64,000 nt of DNA, from the NCBI GenBank assembly GCA_023313575.1, contig JAJTTP010000003.1, positions 2,790,001-2,854,000 of the forward strand, given 5' to 3'. This DNA is from Eutypella sp. D-1. Its lineage: Eukaryota; Ascomycota; Sordariomycetes; Xylariales; Diatrypaceae. The notes below the pieces were generated by a model that saw nothing but the letters and a program-made list of their open reading frames with translations, ran no database searches and was not told the origin of the DNA. Both the position numbers and the translations under genes were made by a program. Shown one piece after another: positions 23,712 through 37,251 of this stretch. Within the stretch, counting starts at the first letter, position 1. Each line of letters opens with the position of its first letter.

Positions 23712-26700
23712 TATCGAGGAGAGGGCGGTCATGACGAGTACGTGCACTATAGACCTAGAGGATGGGAGAAGGGTGGGCAGAACCCCTCGCCTAGCTGCTA
23801 CCGAGAGCAGATGGCCGGGTACGATAAGCGGCTGGGGCAGGTAGTGGGTTACAGTGGGTTACTGGGATACGACTCTCGATACCCAATTCAGGGATCTTCG
23901 CCTCTCCATGTCCTGTGTGCGGTTGGCTGTTTCTAGCCAGTGTTACACTAAACGTCGTACAATATGCAGAGATGCAGAGAAGAGAGACACTTGGTATGAA
24001 GCTGAGCTCTACTGATCTACACGTGGCACTAGATCGTGGCGTGGGGTGATATTCACTAGCACACTTGTCGGCTTCCAAGGTTGATCGGGAGCGCTGCCTA
24101 CCGAAATTAGCGTAAGGGAGGACACTCGAAGATAGTCAGCGGCAGGCCTTAGACAGGTGGGGGTCCCGTAATCGGCCATGTAGGATGCAATACTGCAGTA
24201 ATTTGGTTCAGGATCTTACCTAGGAACCATCCATTCTCTGAGGCTAACGTGAGCGGAAGAAGCAAGACGACCACCATCTTAGATGGTTGACTTCTGCTTC
24301 TGCCGGGTTTCGTGACCTCATTCGAAAGCGTCATGGTTGATAGAATATCTTCATTGGTGGGTACATCTTCGGGAGCGTCCAAATATAATCTACGAGATCA
24401 GCATTAGGCTACAGCTTATGACTACATTCCTTTCAACGAACGGAGCCGCATTAGCTAAAAGTGGCTTCTGAAGAATTCATAAACCGGGGGTAGGGGGGAG
24501 GCGTTGGCGCTTTGCCTTGTATATATCCAATCTCAAGCCCTCTACAGAGCAGGGGACGTTCATCTCGCGTAGCACTACGCATGACTATCCGATATTATGA
24601 AGTTTATCTGAACTATTTGCCCAAAACCATAGCCTCAGCCTTCCCATATCTGGAGATGACCTGATTGTCCATGATCCAGGTCATGCGCTGTGCGTAGATT
24701 ATGCTGTTTCAAAGTGGTGATGAGAAGCATGAAGTCCAAGCCAGTTCTATCAAGGGATTTGAAGGAGTCGGTGTGATACTTCACACATGACCAGACCTGG
24801 CGTGTCATGGCGGCCCGTATCTTGACATCACTGGCCTGACTTCCTCGGTCTGCGCAAGTATCGTATAAACCTCATCGTAAGCTCACCGTCTCCTGATATT
24901 TTGTTGCCCCGGCATCCGGATGCTGTCCGGCCCTGGTGGAAGGAAAAGAAAGGAATGCTTGGTTCTGAATAGACTACTGACTTAGGCTCATCCGATAGGA
25001 CGACGCCATCTCAACTGTAAATTCAGAGACGTAGTGGGTAAGAAACACGAACCGGGAAGTTGAAGAAGTCCTAGCCTTTCTACGGCTGGGGCGGCAGAGA
25101 AGGAAGAAGGAACTTGGAGTGAGTTGCTTCTTTTCCAGCCATCATGAGATGTGAGGTCTAAGACAGTTCTAGGTCGAAAAGGTCAGGACTGACTGCATCT
25201 GACGATGGAATCCCCAGCGGATATCCTAGCAGATCTGCGGGCTCTAGAACGTATTCGATCTTGGCGCGTAGTCAGCCAGTGGGAGGGGGGGCTGCGGCAT
25301 CTTCTCCGTATGGTTCCAACGAATCAACAAGGCTTGTTCAGAGAGGATTCCTCTCGTGCACGCCTATCCATAGGGCTAAAATACCAGTCTGCGGATGCGG
25401 CAACTAGGATAGGAGGCTCGCGCAGTACTGAAAGGTAGCGTGCAGGGCAGAGTCCTCGGTGACAAACCCAGGCAGTCTACGACTAGGATACCACATCATG
25501 ATGTATCCGGGGGCCACTTCCGCATATGAGAAGCTGCAAGATTCCCGCAGAACGTGCTTGCGGCACCTCCCGTAATGTAAAGAAGTTTAAAAAAGAACTG
25601 CCTACCCACGACCCGCGCTGCCGCTAGGAACAAACTAGCAGCGATGTGGATAGATGGACCCCTATTTCTAGGTAGCACTGGTAAGATGCTGCGGTTACGG
25701 TCCGACTCGCATGCCTTATATGCAGCCACGATCAAGACATAGGCCGACCGTCATCACTAGCTTGAGCGGGGAGCATCCGCATATGATCTACCAGGACCAG
25801 CAAGGGAACTCGCGACACAGAAACCTATATTGAGGTTGGGTTTGTTTCTTTCCCGTTGCGTCTCATGATCTTTTCTTCATGCGAGAACGGTAGTAGGTCC
25901 AAGGATGTTTGAGGCAGCGGAAAGCTGTACGATTCGTTGCCTAGCTATTCGACATAAAGCGTGTCAGCCCCTAAAACCTATGACGAGGTGCAATCAAGGA
26001 GTGGCCGTTGGGGCTCCCGGCTCACGATAACCATGACTGCAGAATTTCTGCAACAAGCGCAAACTGTGGGTAGCGACATATCGATGAACCTTGTTACTTC
26101 GGAATGTAAGCTTGCTTCTTTTCTCCCCTTCATTTACTGCGATGGGTTTGTTGCTGTTTGGTATAGGCCGAGAGCACAAACACGGTCAAAATGAACGATA
26201 GTAGGATGATCCCTGTCTATATCTAACTACTTAGTCGTGCAACCATGACCCAGGGATTCGGTTACGTTAAACACACCCCTGGCGTTTCTTACCACCCCTG
26301 TTCTACATGGGTAGTGGGTAGCAGGGTCACTACGTAACCATAGCATGGGGAGCCTGTGGACAGATCCCAACAGCCTCACCGCGTTGTCTTAGATATTACC
26401 ATCTACATTGCTGCGATAAGGCTCAAGAAATACCGCCACAGGGGGTTTCCGCCGGGTCAATATTGGATTAGTGAACAATAGCCATGTCTCTAATGTTATG
26501 TATACTTATTATATGATCGACGAACTTACCTTACTTGCGACTGGGCCGCTGGGTTCAAATAACGAAACATACGAACTGCATTAAGTATACTAGTGATTTG
26601 ATCATGGTCCTATACACACCTAGCTTCGCGCAATGCTTTTTTACCTCTCAGTTTTATAATTTGTTTCTATCTTTTTTTCTCGCCATGGATCTTGAAGCCA

Positions 26701-27319
26701 CACCATCCGTCCCGAGGAGCTACCTATTGTGCAGGGTCAAGGGTTTGTTGGGCACCCCACTAAGCCTTCAAGGTATATTCAAGGGTATGGAAAGAAAGGT
26801 GAACAATGCCAACGCTGTCCTGTAGAAGAGTTCGACGCGGAAAGACGAGTTCCGAGCATAGCAATCCCGCCATGGCTGACCTCGCCGCGCAATAAGGCTA
26901 AGTGCCACCACAGGCAGTACCTCCTTTCCTGGATATATACATGCATCATATTATGATCTCGTCGGGTTTGCTTTTCTTGAAGACGATACGAGGTCGTCAT
27001 GAACATACACTCAATCGTGTTTCTAATAAAGGCTAGTCGACGATTGGATCAGACTTTGCGAATAATAGTGAGGGCTGAAAAGGTGGACAAACAACAGACC
27101 ATAATCCTGGAAGCAGACTCGTGAAAACACCAGGTCGGCTTCGATGTGCAGAGTCAGATCGGCCAACTTCGCTGGAGTCTCGAAGTTTATAAGGGTTCAT
27201 GATTCCTGTGTTCCGAGAAGTTGGATTGTCGATGAAGCAGCCCTATCATCTTTTCACTCATCCTCAAAGAATTCCACATCCACAAAGTTACCAAAACAGC
27301 CAGCCAGACTATCATCACC
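23712..27319. other. Gene-poor intergenic region
   Basis: No supportable gene. Short open stretches (24149-24382 minus, 25205-25438 plus, 26729-26956 plus) lack recognisable motifs, partners or splice continuity. Confidence 0.5.
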
Positions 27320-27855
27320 ATGAGCTTCAACGTTGCAGTTCAACCTCCTAGCCAAGCGCAGGCTGGTACTGTGCTCTACCCACCTCTCGTCGTCAGCTCA
27401 GACAGCGGCGCGGACTACGACTTCGTCCAGGTCTCGCTGCTCGATCCATACGGCCGCGTCCTCGAGAATTCACTCTGGGGAACATTGTCGATGTCCAAAC
27501 AGGAGTTAGACGGTGGGCACTCGTCCAGTAGTGGCGGGTCCAAGGACTATGCCGCGTTTCCTGATCTCGCCGTCACCTCTCCAGGCACTTACAGTCTGCA
27601 AGTGACCGCTATTCGCATGGACTACAATTCCCCCGACGGACCGGCAGCTGTCATAGTGAGCTCGATAACAAGCCGAGAGATCTATGCTTATGAGGGCGCT
27701 GTCGCTTCCGAAAATCCATGTAAGTGATTACCCCCAACACCAACAACAGATAGAATACGACAGTGCTAACTTTCTAAGCTTCCGAGGAGAGATCGCTTTT
27801 GCGACGTCTACGTCGTCATGGTGGCTTTGGGGTTCCTCGTGACCCGAGACGATAG
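27320..27855 (+). CDS. Small velvet-like protein
   Basis: Two exons (27320-27719 and 27779-27855; 59-nt intron with GTAAGT, GCTAAC branch site and CTAAG) give 158 aa. The N-terminus VAVQPPSQAQAGTVLYPPLVV matches the opening of the velvet fold (V.PP...R.G..L.PP.VV). Next come FVQVSLLDPYGRVLENSLWG, then FPDLAVTSPGTYSLQVTAIRMDY (the velvet F.DL.V...G.Y.L...) and a ITSREIYAYEG strand. The end, SEERSLLRRLRRHGGFGVP, corresponds to the helix that closes velvet domains. It is far shorter than VeA, VelB or VosA, lacks a nuclear localisation signal or other domain, and belongs to small stand-alone velvet-like proteins. The canonical family regulates development and secondary metabolism; the role of the short form is unknown. 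Confidence 0.78.
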
Positions 27856-30312
27856 GAGTTGTTCATCAGCGCATTAGTTATGCTACTCATTTTGACTCAT
27901 CGCACTCATCTAGATTGTCAGAGGTGCCAGGGGAGGGGGGGGGGGGGGAATCGCATAGATAAAGCTATCAAGCCTTTCGTATGAGACTCAAAATAACTTA
28001 AGATGTTGGTTAGATCATGAGAGCTCTATTTTGAATTCAGAGAAAACAACTAGATTGAAACGTCTTCCATGGTAAAGAAGTTCTAATATGTCTCTCAAAT
28101 GATATCAAAGTGAACAACTAGAGTGACCTATGAAAGACGATTATTGTCTTAACAGGTGCCTGTAATATACACAGATTGTATCGAGATAATATGTAAGTGC
28201 TCCTATACATGACCTTGGCTGCACATCACTGGAAGGATTATGTCAAATCGGGTTCAGGAAAGCGTAACATCAATAGCATTGTAATTCAACCAGCCTTATG
28301 TAGAAAGCCATCCATCTGTGGCTACTGATTATTTCGTTCTGCAGTAAAGTGATTAATAGTAAAATGTCCATATCTTATGAGCTGTTAGTAACAATTCATA
28401 TCAGCTAGAAGTGACATTTTCATTACGTAGACCATGCCGATTCCCGTGGAGCCATCAGTGAGTTAAACTCAGACACCGGTTTATAGTTACTTCGTTGCCG
28501 ATCGAGAGTAATCCCTTGCAATAGCTATTTCTATATTACCTTTTGAGACACGTCAGTCGCGCCTTGTTAAAGGCTGGAATATATCGAATCGAGAGATTCT
28601 AATTTGAACATTGAATAGGCATGTACTTGGCTATGGCAATGTTGGCATGAAATATCCTATCAACCTATACTAATAACGTTACTATCATCTACTCGTATAT
28701 AGTTTGCTTTTGACATATAACGTTGCCAGATCCATCCTAACAATGAACTTGACCCAAATTGCCATACGATTTGCGTCGCTAGTTACAGCCGCAGTTTATT
28801 TTATATCTTTTCTTTTTATTCTCATTGCAACGAGTACGTACGATCTTCAAAATCATTTCCGGTATCTCCGTGCTCGACTGAGCGTCGTCAAGTTACTGGC
28901 AAAAGTAGCTGGATTGAATACACTTAGACAGGCGCGATGTAAATAGGTCGCGGGTGCGGCAGAAATGCAGCATGGGTGAAGCTGCATAATTGACGCCCAC
29001 ATGTGACGCGACAGGGCTGCAGGGCTGCCCGGGTAAGCTAGTATTAAACGGGTTCTGCTGATCGATTCGCATCCAGAGCAGGGGTTCTTGAGATCGATAT
29101 ATACATTGTGCGTGCACTTGGCCAATTCAGGAAATCGTGGCTGACCACCCTCAGGCTTCTGGGCCTCAAGGCTGATGAGCCGATGGAACAGGGCATGCAT
29201 GCAAGGCAGATCGCAGGGATGGGTCGCCAATCAGGGCGTGGAGGGTAAAGTCTATGCGCCCCTGGAAAGACAGGGCTGCGTATGACGCAGCCTCAAAGAT
29301 CCGTTCAAGCTGTCGCACGCCTTCCGAGGAAGGATATAGAGGCAAGGGGGCAAGTGGGTTTCTCAATACCGAGCGAATAGATCCTTACCTACAACTCTGT
29401 GTTCAAATCACCAACGCAAGTTATAGACTGTCCACACCATGGTGTGTAGTTTCCGACGGCGTCTATTAATAATTTTATGTACCCTATATAGCCAAAAGTG
29501 GAAAGTTCTTCCGATTGGGTTGGTCCGAAACAGTAGCCTATCGAAATAGGAGGAGAGTTTGTCGGGTGTGGTACCCGAACACAAATTATCGAAGTTCATA
29601 TCGCGATGATAGCTATTGTTATATAGAACCTCCTATTCATGTCTGTGGCTTGGTTGGAGGCTTAGATGTGGGTACCGAAATCGGCGTCACAATTCAGTCT
29701 TTCATAGCTGTCCGAAATGAAAGTGATGTAAGACTTCCGAATGAATGAGACCGATGACCTGCTTCTGATCATATTATATATCTGGCTGCATGCCATCCTT
29801 GAGGCATAATGACCGAGCGCGTGTCTCGTTTAGCAGCTCTCCTTACTTACCATTCAAAAGATGTCAGTGCGTTCGAGCTCAGTGTAGTAATAGTCGAATG
29901 AAAGGAGCTTTTGCGAGGATCATCAGTAGATAAAATGATCAGTGGTGCGATAAACTGCATGTCTCATCCCGTATGGCGAGATCCGCCGGTTTCCCTATGC
30001 GGAAACCCCTTGTCTAGCTATAGGACTGGCTTCCACACCGGATTTTAGTTGGTTTGTGACTGGTGGAAATTTCTTTGCATCCTGCTTGGTTGTGTTCGTT
30101 CACGGTAACCACCTGTAAAGCATTGGCACAACGTCACGACGCCTATGCAAGAGCATCGATGATCGCAGAATATAAACCTTTTGTTATTATCGTAGGAGTA
30201 GATAGGGTATATCAAGGACAGTTCCCTGAGAGCCTATTCCGATCTTGCATTGATCACTCACCAACAGCGATAAGTAACACGATCTGGGGTGGTCATCGAA
30301 GGGCCCTTCTAA
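27856..30312. other. Gene-poor intergenic region
   Basis: No supportable gene. A poly-G run occurs at 27936-27948. A plus-strand 80-codon frame at 28704-28946 has one hydrophobic segment but no family resemblance. Confidence 0.5.
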
Positions 30313-33300
30313 TTACTTAGCCCCGGCCCTCGCTAGCTCTCCAAACCTAGTCCCCTGCTGTTTGCTTAGGAACATTGGATTCCCAACTTCCACGATCTCT
30401 CCTTTATCCATAACAATGACCCTGTCAAAGTCCATAATCATGTCGAGTCGATGGCTCACCGCCACCACTGTGTAGTTCCCAAATTCGGCTTTGATGATCT
30501 CTTGCATGATACGCTCGGTCTCATGGTCTACACTCGAGCTAACTTCATCCAACAGTAATAAACCACCCTCTGAACCACCGCCTCCAATCCCCAGGCCCCG
30601 CGCCCGAACACGCCGTCGCAGCAACGCGCGTCCGAGAGACATGAGTTGCCGCTGCCCCGCACTGAAGGTTCCGGCACTCATACCTACCTCTAGCCCGCCT
30701 CGTTCTTGGGAAAATTGCCATAGGCCTACGGCTTCAAGGACAGCTTTACATTCCTCGGGCGTCGAAACATCGTACGGGTCCAGATTAGCGCGAAAGGTAG
30801 ATCCATCGGGCAAAAACACGGCTTCCTGAGGTACTGCTATTATGCGCTGACGCAGCACGGATCGGTCGATGCGGTGGAGCGGCGTGTTGTCGATTATCAC
30901 GTTTCCTGCAGTCTCAGAGAGCGGATCGAGTAGCTTGAGAAGAAGAGCCACTAGACTGGATTTGCCCCCCCCAGTACGCCCACAGATGGCGACTTTCTCC
31001 CTTGATCTGATCGCCAGCTTGATGTCACGCAGAGCTAAGTTAGCTACTCCGTCCGCTTGGTCATCCGCACTATTCGAGGGATTAGTTATCACAAGATGGA
31101 ATACGTTCGCATAATCTCCTTACTCATAGCTCGCTGAGACGCCCTTCAATTCAACCACGCCGCTTTGTGGCCATTGTTCCGGTGGAATGATGTCCTCCTC
31201 ATCCAAGTCCTCCGGCTTCACATTCTCGTTGAATACTTTTAGTCTACCTATTGCGCCGATCGAAGTCTCCAGTCTGGTGTAATATATAACGATGCCGGAA
31301 AGGCTTTCCCCAAATCCCATGAGGGTAACCAAAGAAGCCCCGGTGAACCCAGAGTTGGAGTGAAGTCGAACAGCAAGAGTCGTCAACACCGCAGCCATGA
31401 CCATGACAACCAGGTCAAGAACGAGATTAAGCCACTTCTGGATCATGACGAGGAGATACGCCGGTCTTTGGCTGGAGTTCAGTAATCGAGCGCTCTTTTG
31501 GACATCGTCAGGGATGAAGCCTATGCATTTCCAATATCAGCAGGGCACAATTTTGAAGAGTGGTTTAGGGCCAGTCCTTTCTTCACACTTAACTTACCGA
31601 ATGCCCTCAGACTTGCAATCCCCTTGAGCGTGTCGATAAAATGCGTGCTAAACAGAGTAAGATTAGTACATGGTGTAGTAAGTGTCAAATACCTCACGCA
31701 AAAAGCAGATGACCCACTACAAGGGGCTTTTAGCCTCGAGGTCTAGTAACCTCAGCTGTCTAGAAGTCCGCAAGTAGAACTTTTGGACCACGTACAGCAA
31801 GGCAGCGAGGAACGGGTAGCTTATGGCCATATACGGGGATGAAGTTAGCATAACAGCCGCCTGTCCGATTGCTTGGGTGGCCTAAAAGCTCAATGTTAGA
31901 TTGGCCGTTTACTCTCAAAAGTCCCCTTCAAAGGATAAAAACGACTGCAAGCGTTGTAAGGGAATAACCATGAACTCAGACTTACAGTGACCAGAGTATT
32001 CAATAGTCCGTTCGGGAGCTCTGTGTCTATAAGATTTAAATCCTGTGAGAATAGGTTTGTGACAACACCGGTATCCGTTGTGGTAAAGAAGCGTAGCGGC
32101 GCTCGGATCAGTGTTCGTAACGCATTCTGGTGCAGACTGGCACCCGCCTTTCTCACAGAGACAATAAGGACTGCAATGCCGAGGAGTAGAAGAGAGACCA
32201 GGGCGCAGATCTGGAGCAACCCATAAATGCCAGCGTAATAAGCGTAAGATCGAGACGGTTGGTCCGAGTAGACGTCATCAGACCAATACTTCAGCCCTGG
32301 AACAAGTAAAATCAGTCATTTATACTTAACACAGGCTTTTAGATTCCACCATCCTATCCGCGTTTAATGAATTGCTAGGCTATTTGACAACCTGACGGGT
32401 GTCTTCACACGACTTACAAATGGTTGGAAAGTTCGTGAAGAACCCCCAAAGGGCCGCAAAGAGGAGACTGGAGACAGCTAGCAATATCCCCATGCTCTTG
32501 AAGTAATGTTTATATACCGATTTATCACCAACCTGCCTGGATTGGTCGCTGTAGGATGCAACAGATGATGCGTTCGTTGTCGTTGTGTGGAGAAGATGGC
32601 TCTTCGGCTCTCGCACGTTCTCTTTCAACGTCTTTTGGTCGGACGAAACATCGCTCTCAGAAGAGCTCCTTAGACCTAGGCGACGAACATATCCTTGGGC
32701 AGCCATCAACTCATCGAAGCCACCTTGCTCAATAATGGTCCCGTTTCCGAGCGCCAAGATGTAGTCTGCCGCGGGCAGATGCCGGACGCTGTGCGTGCAC
32801 AGCACAACCGTGGAGCACCGCCGTTTAAGGAGTCCGCCTTGACCAAATACCTGTTGGAATACCTTTTCTTCGGTATCTGCGTCTAATCCACTGAATATGT
32901 CGTCAAGAATCAGTAGGTCTGTTTGCAAGTACAAGGCCCGTGCGAGAGAGACACGCTGTTTCTGCCCCCCGGACAATGTGATCCCATCGGACCCTACGTT
33001 GGTCCTGTCGCCCCGTGAGAGTGCATCGAAGTCGAAATCCAAAGCAGTGGCTTTGATAACTTCGGCATACCTCTCCGCATCGAACGGAGAAAACCCAACA
33101 ATGTTGTCTCTAATTGATCCATTCGAAAGAAATGCCGTCTGGTCGCAGAATCCGACGTGTGGGAACCTGGTGCCTAGGACCACAGTACCGTCACTAAAAG
33201 GGATTTCTCCAAGTAATGCTTTGCAGAGAGTAGATTTCCCTGAGCCAACTGGCCCGACGACGATCGTGAGAGAGGATTTGGGTACTCGCGTCTCTATTCC

Positions 33301-35240
33301 CCGCAGAGCCCACCTGCCTTGTTCCCAGCCAAAGCTGCCGTTTCTGATATCGATGGCATAAATCAAATCTGGTTCTGATTCTGAAGGGGCCATCGTATTT
33401 TCCTGGGTTTTCTCGGAGTTGCGTTTCATATCAGCAAGAACCTTGCGAAAATCGTGGCGTGTCTCGCATTCCAAGAAGGCCTGAATTCGACCTAGACAGG
33501 CGAGTCCAGACAGGAGCTGGGGGATTTGTTGGAAGACGAGTGATAGTGGATTCGTCAAAAGTAAGAGGTAAGAAAGACTTGTGAACATCCTGGCTGCATC
33601 CAGTGTCCTCGTAGCAAACGCAAACGTCAGTGGCGGGCTGATCAATAGAGGAATGTAGGCGAACACCGCTGCCATGATTCCTATCTTGCGAAAGCGCGAT
33701 CCTGACACAAGCTCCTCTACGCGAAGCTTCTGCACAAAGTCGCTGACGGCAGAGGTGAGTCCGGATATCTTTAAGCTTTTCATGCTAGCAATAACTGTGG
33801 CGGTCAGGCCGACACGCTTCTGAACCCCTGCCATCCAGGCCCTTTGAGAATCCCCGGTAAACTTCATAAGAATCGCCAGTCCGATGACACAGACCGCAAC
33901 AACCCCGATCGGTGCGATGAAGACGGAGCCAAGTTGATAGTATAACATCCAACTAGCTAGAGCAACTTGGATGATACTAACCCAGATATCGTGCAGAGCC
34001 ATGAATCCTACATTAATTCGCTCTATGTCCGTGCTCATGAGAGTCAATGCAGCATTGTCATCCCCAGATCCGATACGAGCTTCTGTGGCTTTAACAAAAG
34101 TTTCAGTTACCAGTATCGACCTAACCATGGTGAGCATCCGGAGGTGAAAGTACCTATGTTCCTGTAAGTATTGACCATCAATTGCGATAACCTGACGGGC
34201 TCACTATACCAGTAGAGTGACGTGGAGATGGCAATTCCCGAATATATCAGAATGCTAGCGCCAATAAAACCGTATCCAATGTTTGAGTCGACTTCCGGCT
34301 TGGATAGATGATCTAGCAACTTTTCAATGAAAAAGGGCTGGCAAAACGTGAAACCAAGAAGTGCCAGGCGTGGAGGAATAGGGAGCAAGACTGAGACCCT
34401 CAGTGTGTGCACAAGTGCTTTCAGTAAACCAAAATTGTCTCCCTTCAGCTTGGTGTAATCCATCTTTTGGGAGAAATCATCATGGAGCGATTTGCCGTCC
34501 AAAGAGCTATCAAGCGGGTAGAGATCCTTCATTGTAAGAACCTTATTGTAGCCCTCAAGGAAGATCTTGTTGAGCCAGAAGAAAACGCCAAGGGAGAAGA
34601 TCCCGCTTGTTTCCTCAGGGCTATGTTCCTTTTCATCCCAGCTCACCCACCGTGACTTTCGCTGGGCTTCCAACAGCAAAATTCCAACTTTCAAAGCTAT
34701 TGCAGCGCTGAAAATGCTGCTGTAGGTGAGTTCAGGCCTGTCGCCCGATGACAAGAAAAGAGTTCTTGCCTGGGCTGCGTCCAAGAGGAGAGTAAGAAAT
34801 AAGTAGCAGTTCAGCAGCACGGACGGCCTTGGACTTTTGCTATGGTCAACAAGACTCAGCGTTATCATAAGTAGAGCTGACACAAGCTTCAAGACTGAGG
34901 AAGCTATAAAAACGCTTGTCACATGGAACGACCCGACAGAAACCAAGATAAGCAGCGAAAGTTCAAGTCCGACATAGGTTGTGATAGCACCCTGGGGCAA
35001 ATAGTCAGCGCGTCAATTCTTCACTGCTGTTCAGTAAGCTCGTACCAATTTGATAAGTTGAAAAGTCGGAGCATTCACGACGGTGGGCTTTCGGGCCTGG
35101 GAAATCATCCGCCATAATGACGACGTGATAAACAAGGCGGAGGGTATAATTGAGAAGAACAGTTGCTCGAATTGTATATTGAAGTCAAAGTTCTCCTGGT
35201 TCAGCTGGAGCAAATGCTCACTACCATCGGAAAATGGCAT
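30313..35240 (-). CDS. ABC-C (MRP-type) multidrug transporter
   Basis: Eight exons on the minus strand: 35240-35046, 34991-34210, 34153-32418, 32296-31986, 31881-31718, 31647-31598, 31520-31124 and 31069-30313. Phases agree throughout and give 1463 aa, the usual length for the fungal ABC-C subgroup. An N-terminal TMD0-like hydrophobic region precedes TMD1-NBD1-TMD2-NBD2. NBD1: Walker A GPVGSGKST (about 626-634), signature LSGGQKQRVSLARAL, Walker B LLILDD with Asp in place of the catalytic Glu. NBD2: Walker A GRTGGGKSS (about 1242-1250), signature FSAGQRQLMSLGRAL, Walker B LLLLDE with Glu, H-loop SHRLD. The asymmetric NBD pair is typical of ABC-C proteins. It predicts ATP-driven efflux or vacuolar sequestration of conjugates or metabolites. 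An in-frame ATG at 35363 would add 41 residues; 35240 is favoured by the compact fungal-type N-terminus. Confidence 0.92.
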
Positions 35241-36685
35241 CGTGGAGGATAGAGGATAGTAGGATCTCCCTTCCTGTCTTACTAAAGAGATTTCGCCGCT
35301 CTGGTAAGTAATGTCTGCTCCTTGAAGAACTTTATGAGGTTTGAGGGGGGAAGTCGCCAACAAGGGAAGGGAAAGGCACTATATGTACTTCATGAACCGA
35401 TATTAGATTGAGGAGGACAATAGCTAGTGTTATTAGTCTTATACGATTGGGCAATTAAGACGCCATTATAGAGGAGAAATAGGCAGCCGTATTCCAGATT
35501 CTTAGATACATTCTAGACTAGTCTGAAAGCGTGCCGTTATCACGTTGAATCCCTAGGACTCCGCTATAGGAGATAGGAGTGGTCGTCTTGGCATTCTTTA
35601 AAGCCATAGTTATGTATTTAAGAGCTGTAAGGATATGCTCTAATACATCATTATAGACTTAATCCATAACTCAGCCAGATACCCGTGCTTGCATACAGAC
35701 CTATGTACAATAGAACTATTTTGTCAAGGTACTTGGTCGTCAGCTACTGGCGCTGGTAGTAACTCGCCCTGAATGAGACCGCAGTCCTTTGAATGTCCTA
35801 GGGGGATGTTAGAAGAACGAATCGGCTTGCTTACAAAGGGAAGAACCCTGGGTATGTTGGAGTAAACGGTGGGTGTGGTTTAATTTTGTGTGTAAGAGGG
35901 TTGAGTTGTGGGATGCAACGCGGCTCTAACACCTAACCTAACCGTGCTTGATCCAGAGTATAAGTTGCTGCAAGTTTTAATAAAGAGTAAAAGACTCCAT
36001 GTAGAGTGCAGTACTTTTTACCTTGTGTTTCCAGCAAGATACAGTAGCAATACGGACCCTGCCCGTGAGGGTGACTAATTAGACCGCTCCTTCGTGAGCC
36101 TATAAAGCTGGCATACAATCCAAGTAAAGGAAACAAAATGATGCACATGCGCCTGGGTCGTCGGCTTTACTGAATCGAATGATACTGCATGCCAGCTCAG
36201 CCTTTGCCAGAGCAAACCGGCATTTCCCCCAAACCCGTGTCATTAGTAGCGGTAGCACCAACAGGTTGCCGACCGACTCGATGTTACGGATTCGTCACCC
36301 GTATAGGTTCTCTACCATATATATATATATGGCTGTAAGCACCAGTATGATTGCCACCATTGCAATCATTCACCAATCTTTTGTCCCCGATGGTGCAACG
36401 GTATGGTGCAACCGTAACACTCGAGCCCTCGGTCTACAACAGTTTGAGAGTCGGCTTTTTAGCTTTTGCGTAGCAACCGTGAAACAAGCATGTTTAGCAG
36501 TTCGCCATCTGGCAGCAAACACGAAATGGACATGGCACTTAACCGTCTCTATGCCCTAACACATGCCATTGATGTGCTATAAATAATAGTCCCATTCTCG
36601 TCTTTTACCTGCCTAGCTATTCCAGACCACGCTCGCTTCTCTTTAGCCTGAAACACACTTGCATGTTCTATCAGACTGACCAAAA
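35241..36685. other. Intergenic (divergent promoter region)
   Basis: It separates the minus-strand ABC-C gene from the plus-strand gene at 36686, so it must hold both promoters. A short AT dinucleotide repeat lies at 36318-36332. No gene seen. Confidence 0.5.
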
Positions 36686-37251
36686 ATGTCCCCGTCAAAG
36701 TCGAAGACACGTCATGGCTTGCTCATGGAGGAAGACGACTTTGCTATAGACGGGACCCTCGAACAGGAAAAGGCGGAAGAAATGCCCCTCTTCAAAATCG
36801 TGGTCGAACCGCCAAAGCAGATTCATAATAACGACCGTTCGAAATTTCCCATCGTGGCGAAAGCCACTCCCATATGCGGGTCCAAAGAGAGGTATTTCGC
36901 ACGGATCTGGTCCAAGGCTAGGAGTGAAATGGCCGAGCAAACCCCCCATCTCTTGGATGGGAAACTATATTTCGTGTTTATGGCAGAGGCGACAGACGTG
37001 GTGCGGGAAAGCCAACAGTTCCTCGTGTGCCTGATCAGAGAATCCGATGGCGAATCGAAGAACATCTATACTAGAGAAGTACGACCTGGCAATGGCCAAC
37101 CACGGGAGAACTATCTGAGTAAGTCAGCTTTCCGGCCCAAATCATTATCGACTGGCTGCTAATGGAAGATAAAGCCGTGGATGAGGAAAAGATCCTAGAA
37201 GACCTCCGCAAGACAGGAGAGTTTCTTGAACTCCTGCACCCGGGGAAATAG
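36686..37251 (+). CDS. Hypothetical protein, 171 aa (possible distant velvet-like fold)
   Basis: Two exons (36686-37118 and 37169-37251) joined by a 50-nt intron (GTAAGT...GCTAAT...AAG). The intron restores a frame ending KTGEFLELLHPGK-stop. The N-terminal ~35 residues are charged. The body opens with LFKIVVEPPKQI, contains a central FVFMAEATDVVRESQQFLVCLI strand pair, and ends with an amphipathic helix (DEEKILEDLRKTGEFLELL). I do not recognise the family. The V.PP opening and closing E..IL..LR..G.F helix are reminiscent of the small velvet-like protein at 27320, but the middle does not align well by eye. No signal peptide or membrane segment. Confidence 0.7.

Noticed and set aside
24149..24382. 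77-codon minus-strand ORF with a hydrophobic stretch
   Set aside because: No recognisable family and no signal-peptide position; it could not be extended by splicing.
28704..28946. 80-codon ORF with one hydrophobic segment
   Set aside because: Isolated in a gene-poor region, with no family resemblance and no supporting neighbours.
34154..34209. Reading through the ABC transporter exon 2/3 boundary without an intron
   Set aside because: It shifts the frame after the membrane helix. A 56-nt GTATAG...CATAG intron restores SLYWYFHLRMLTMVR, which fits the family.
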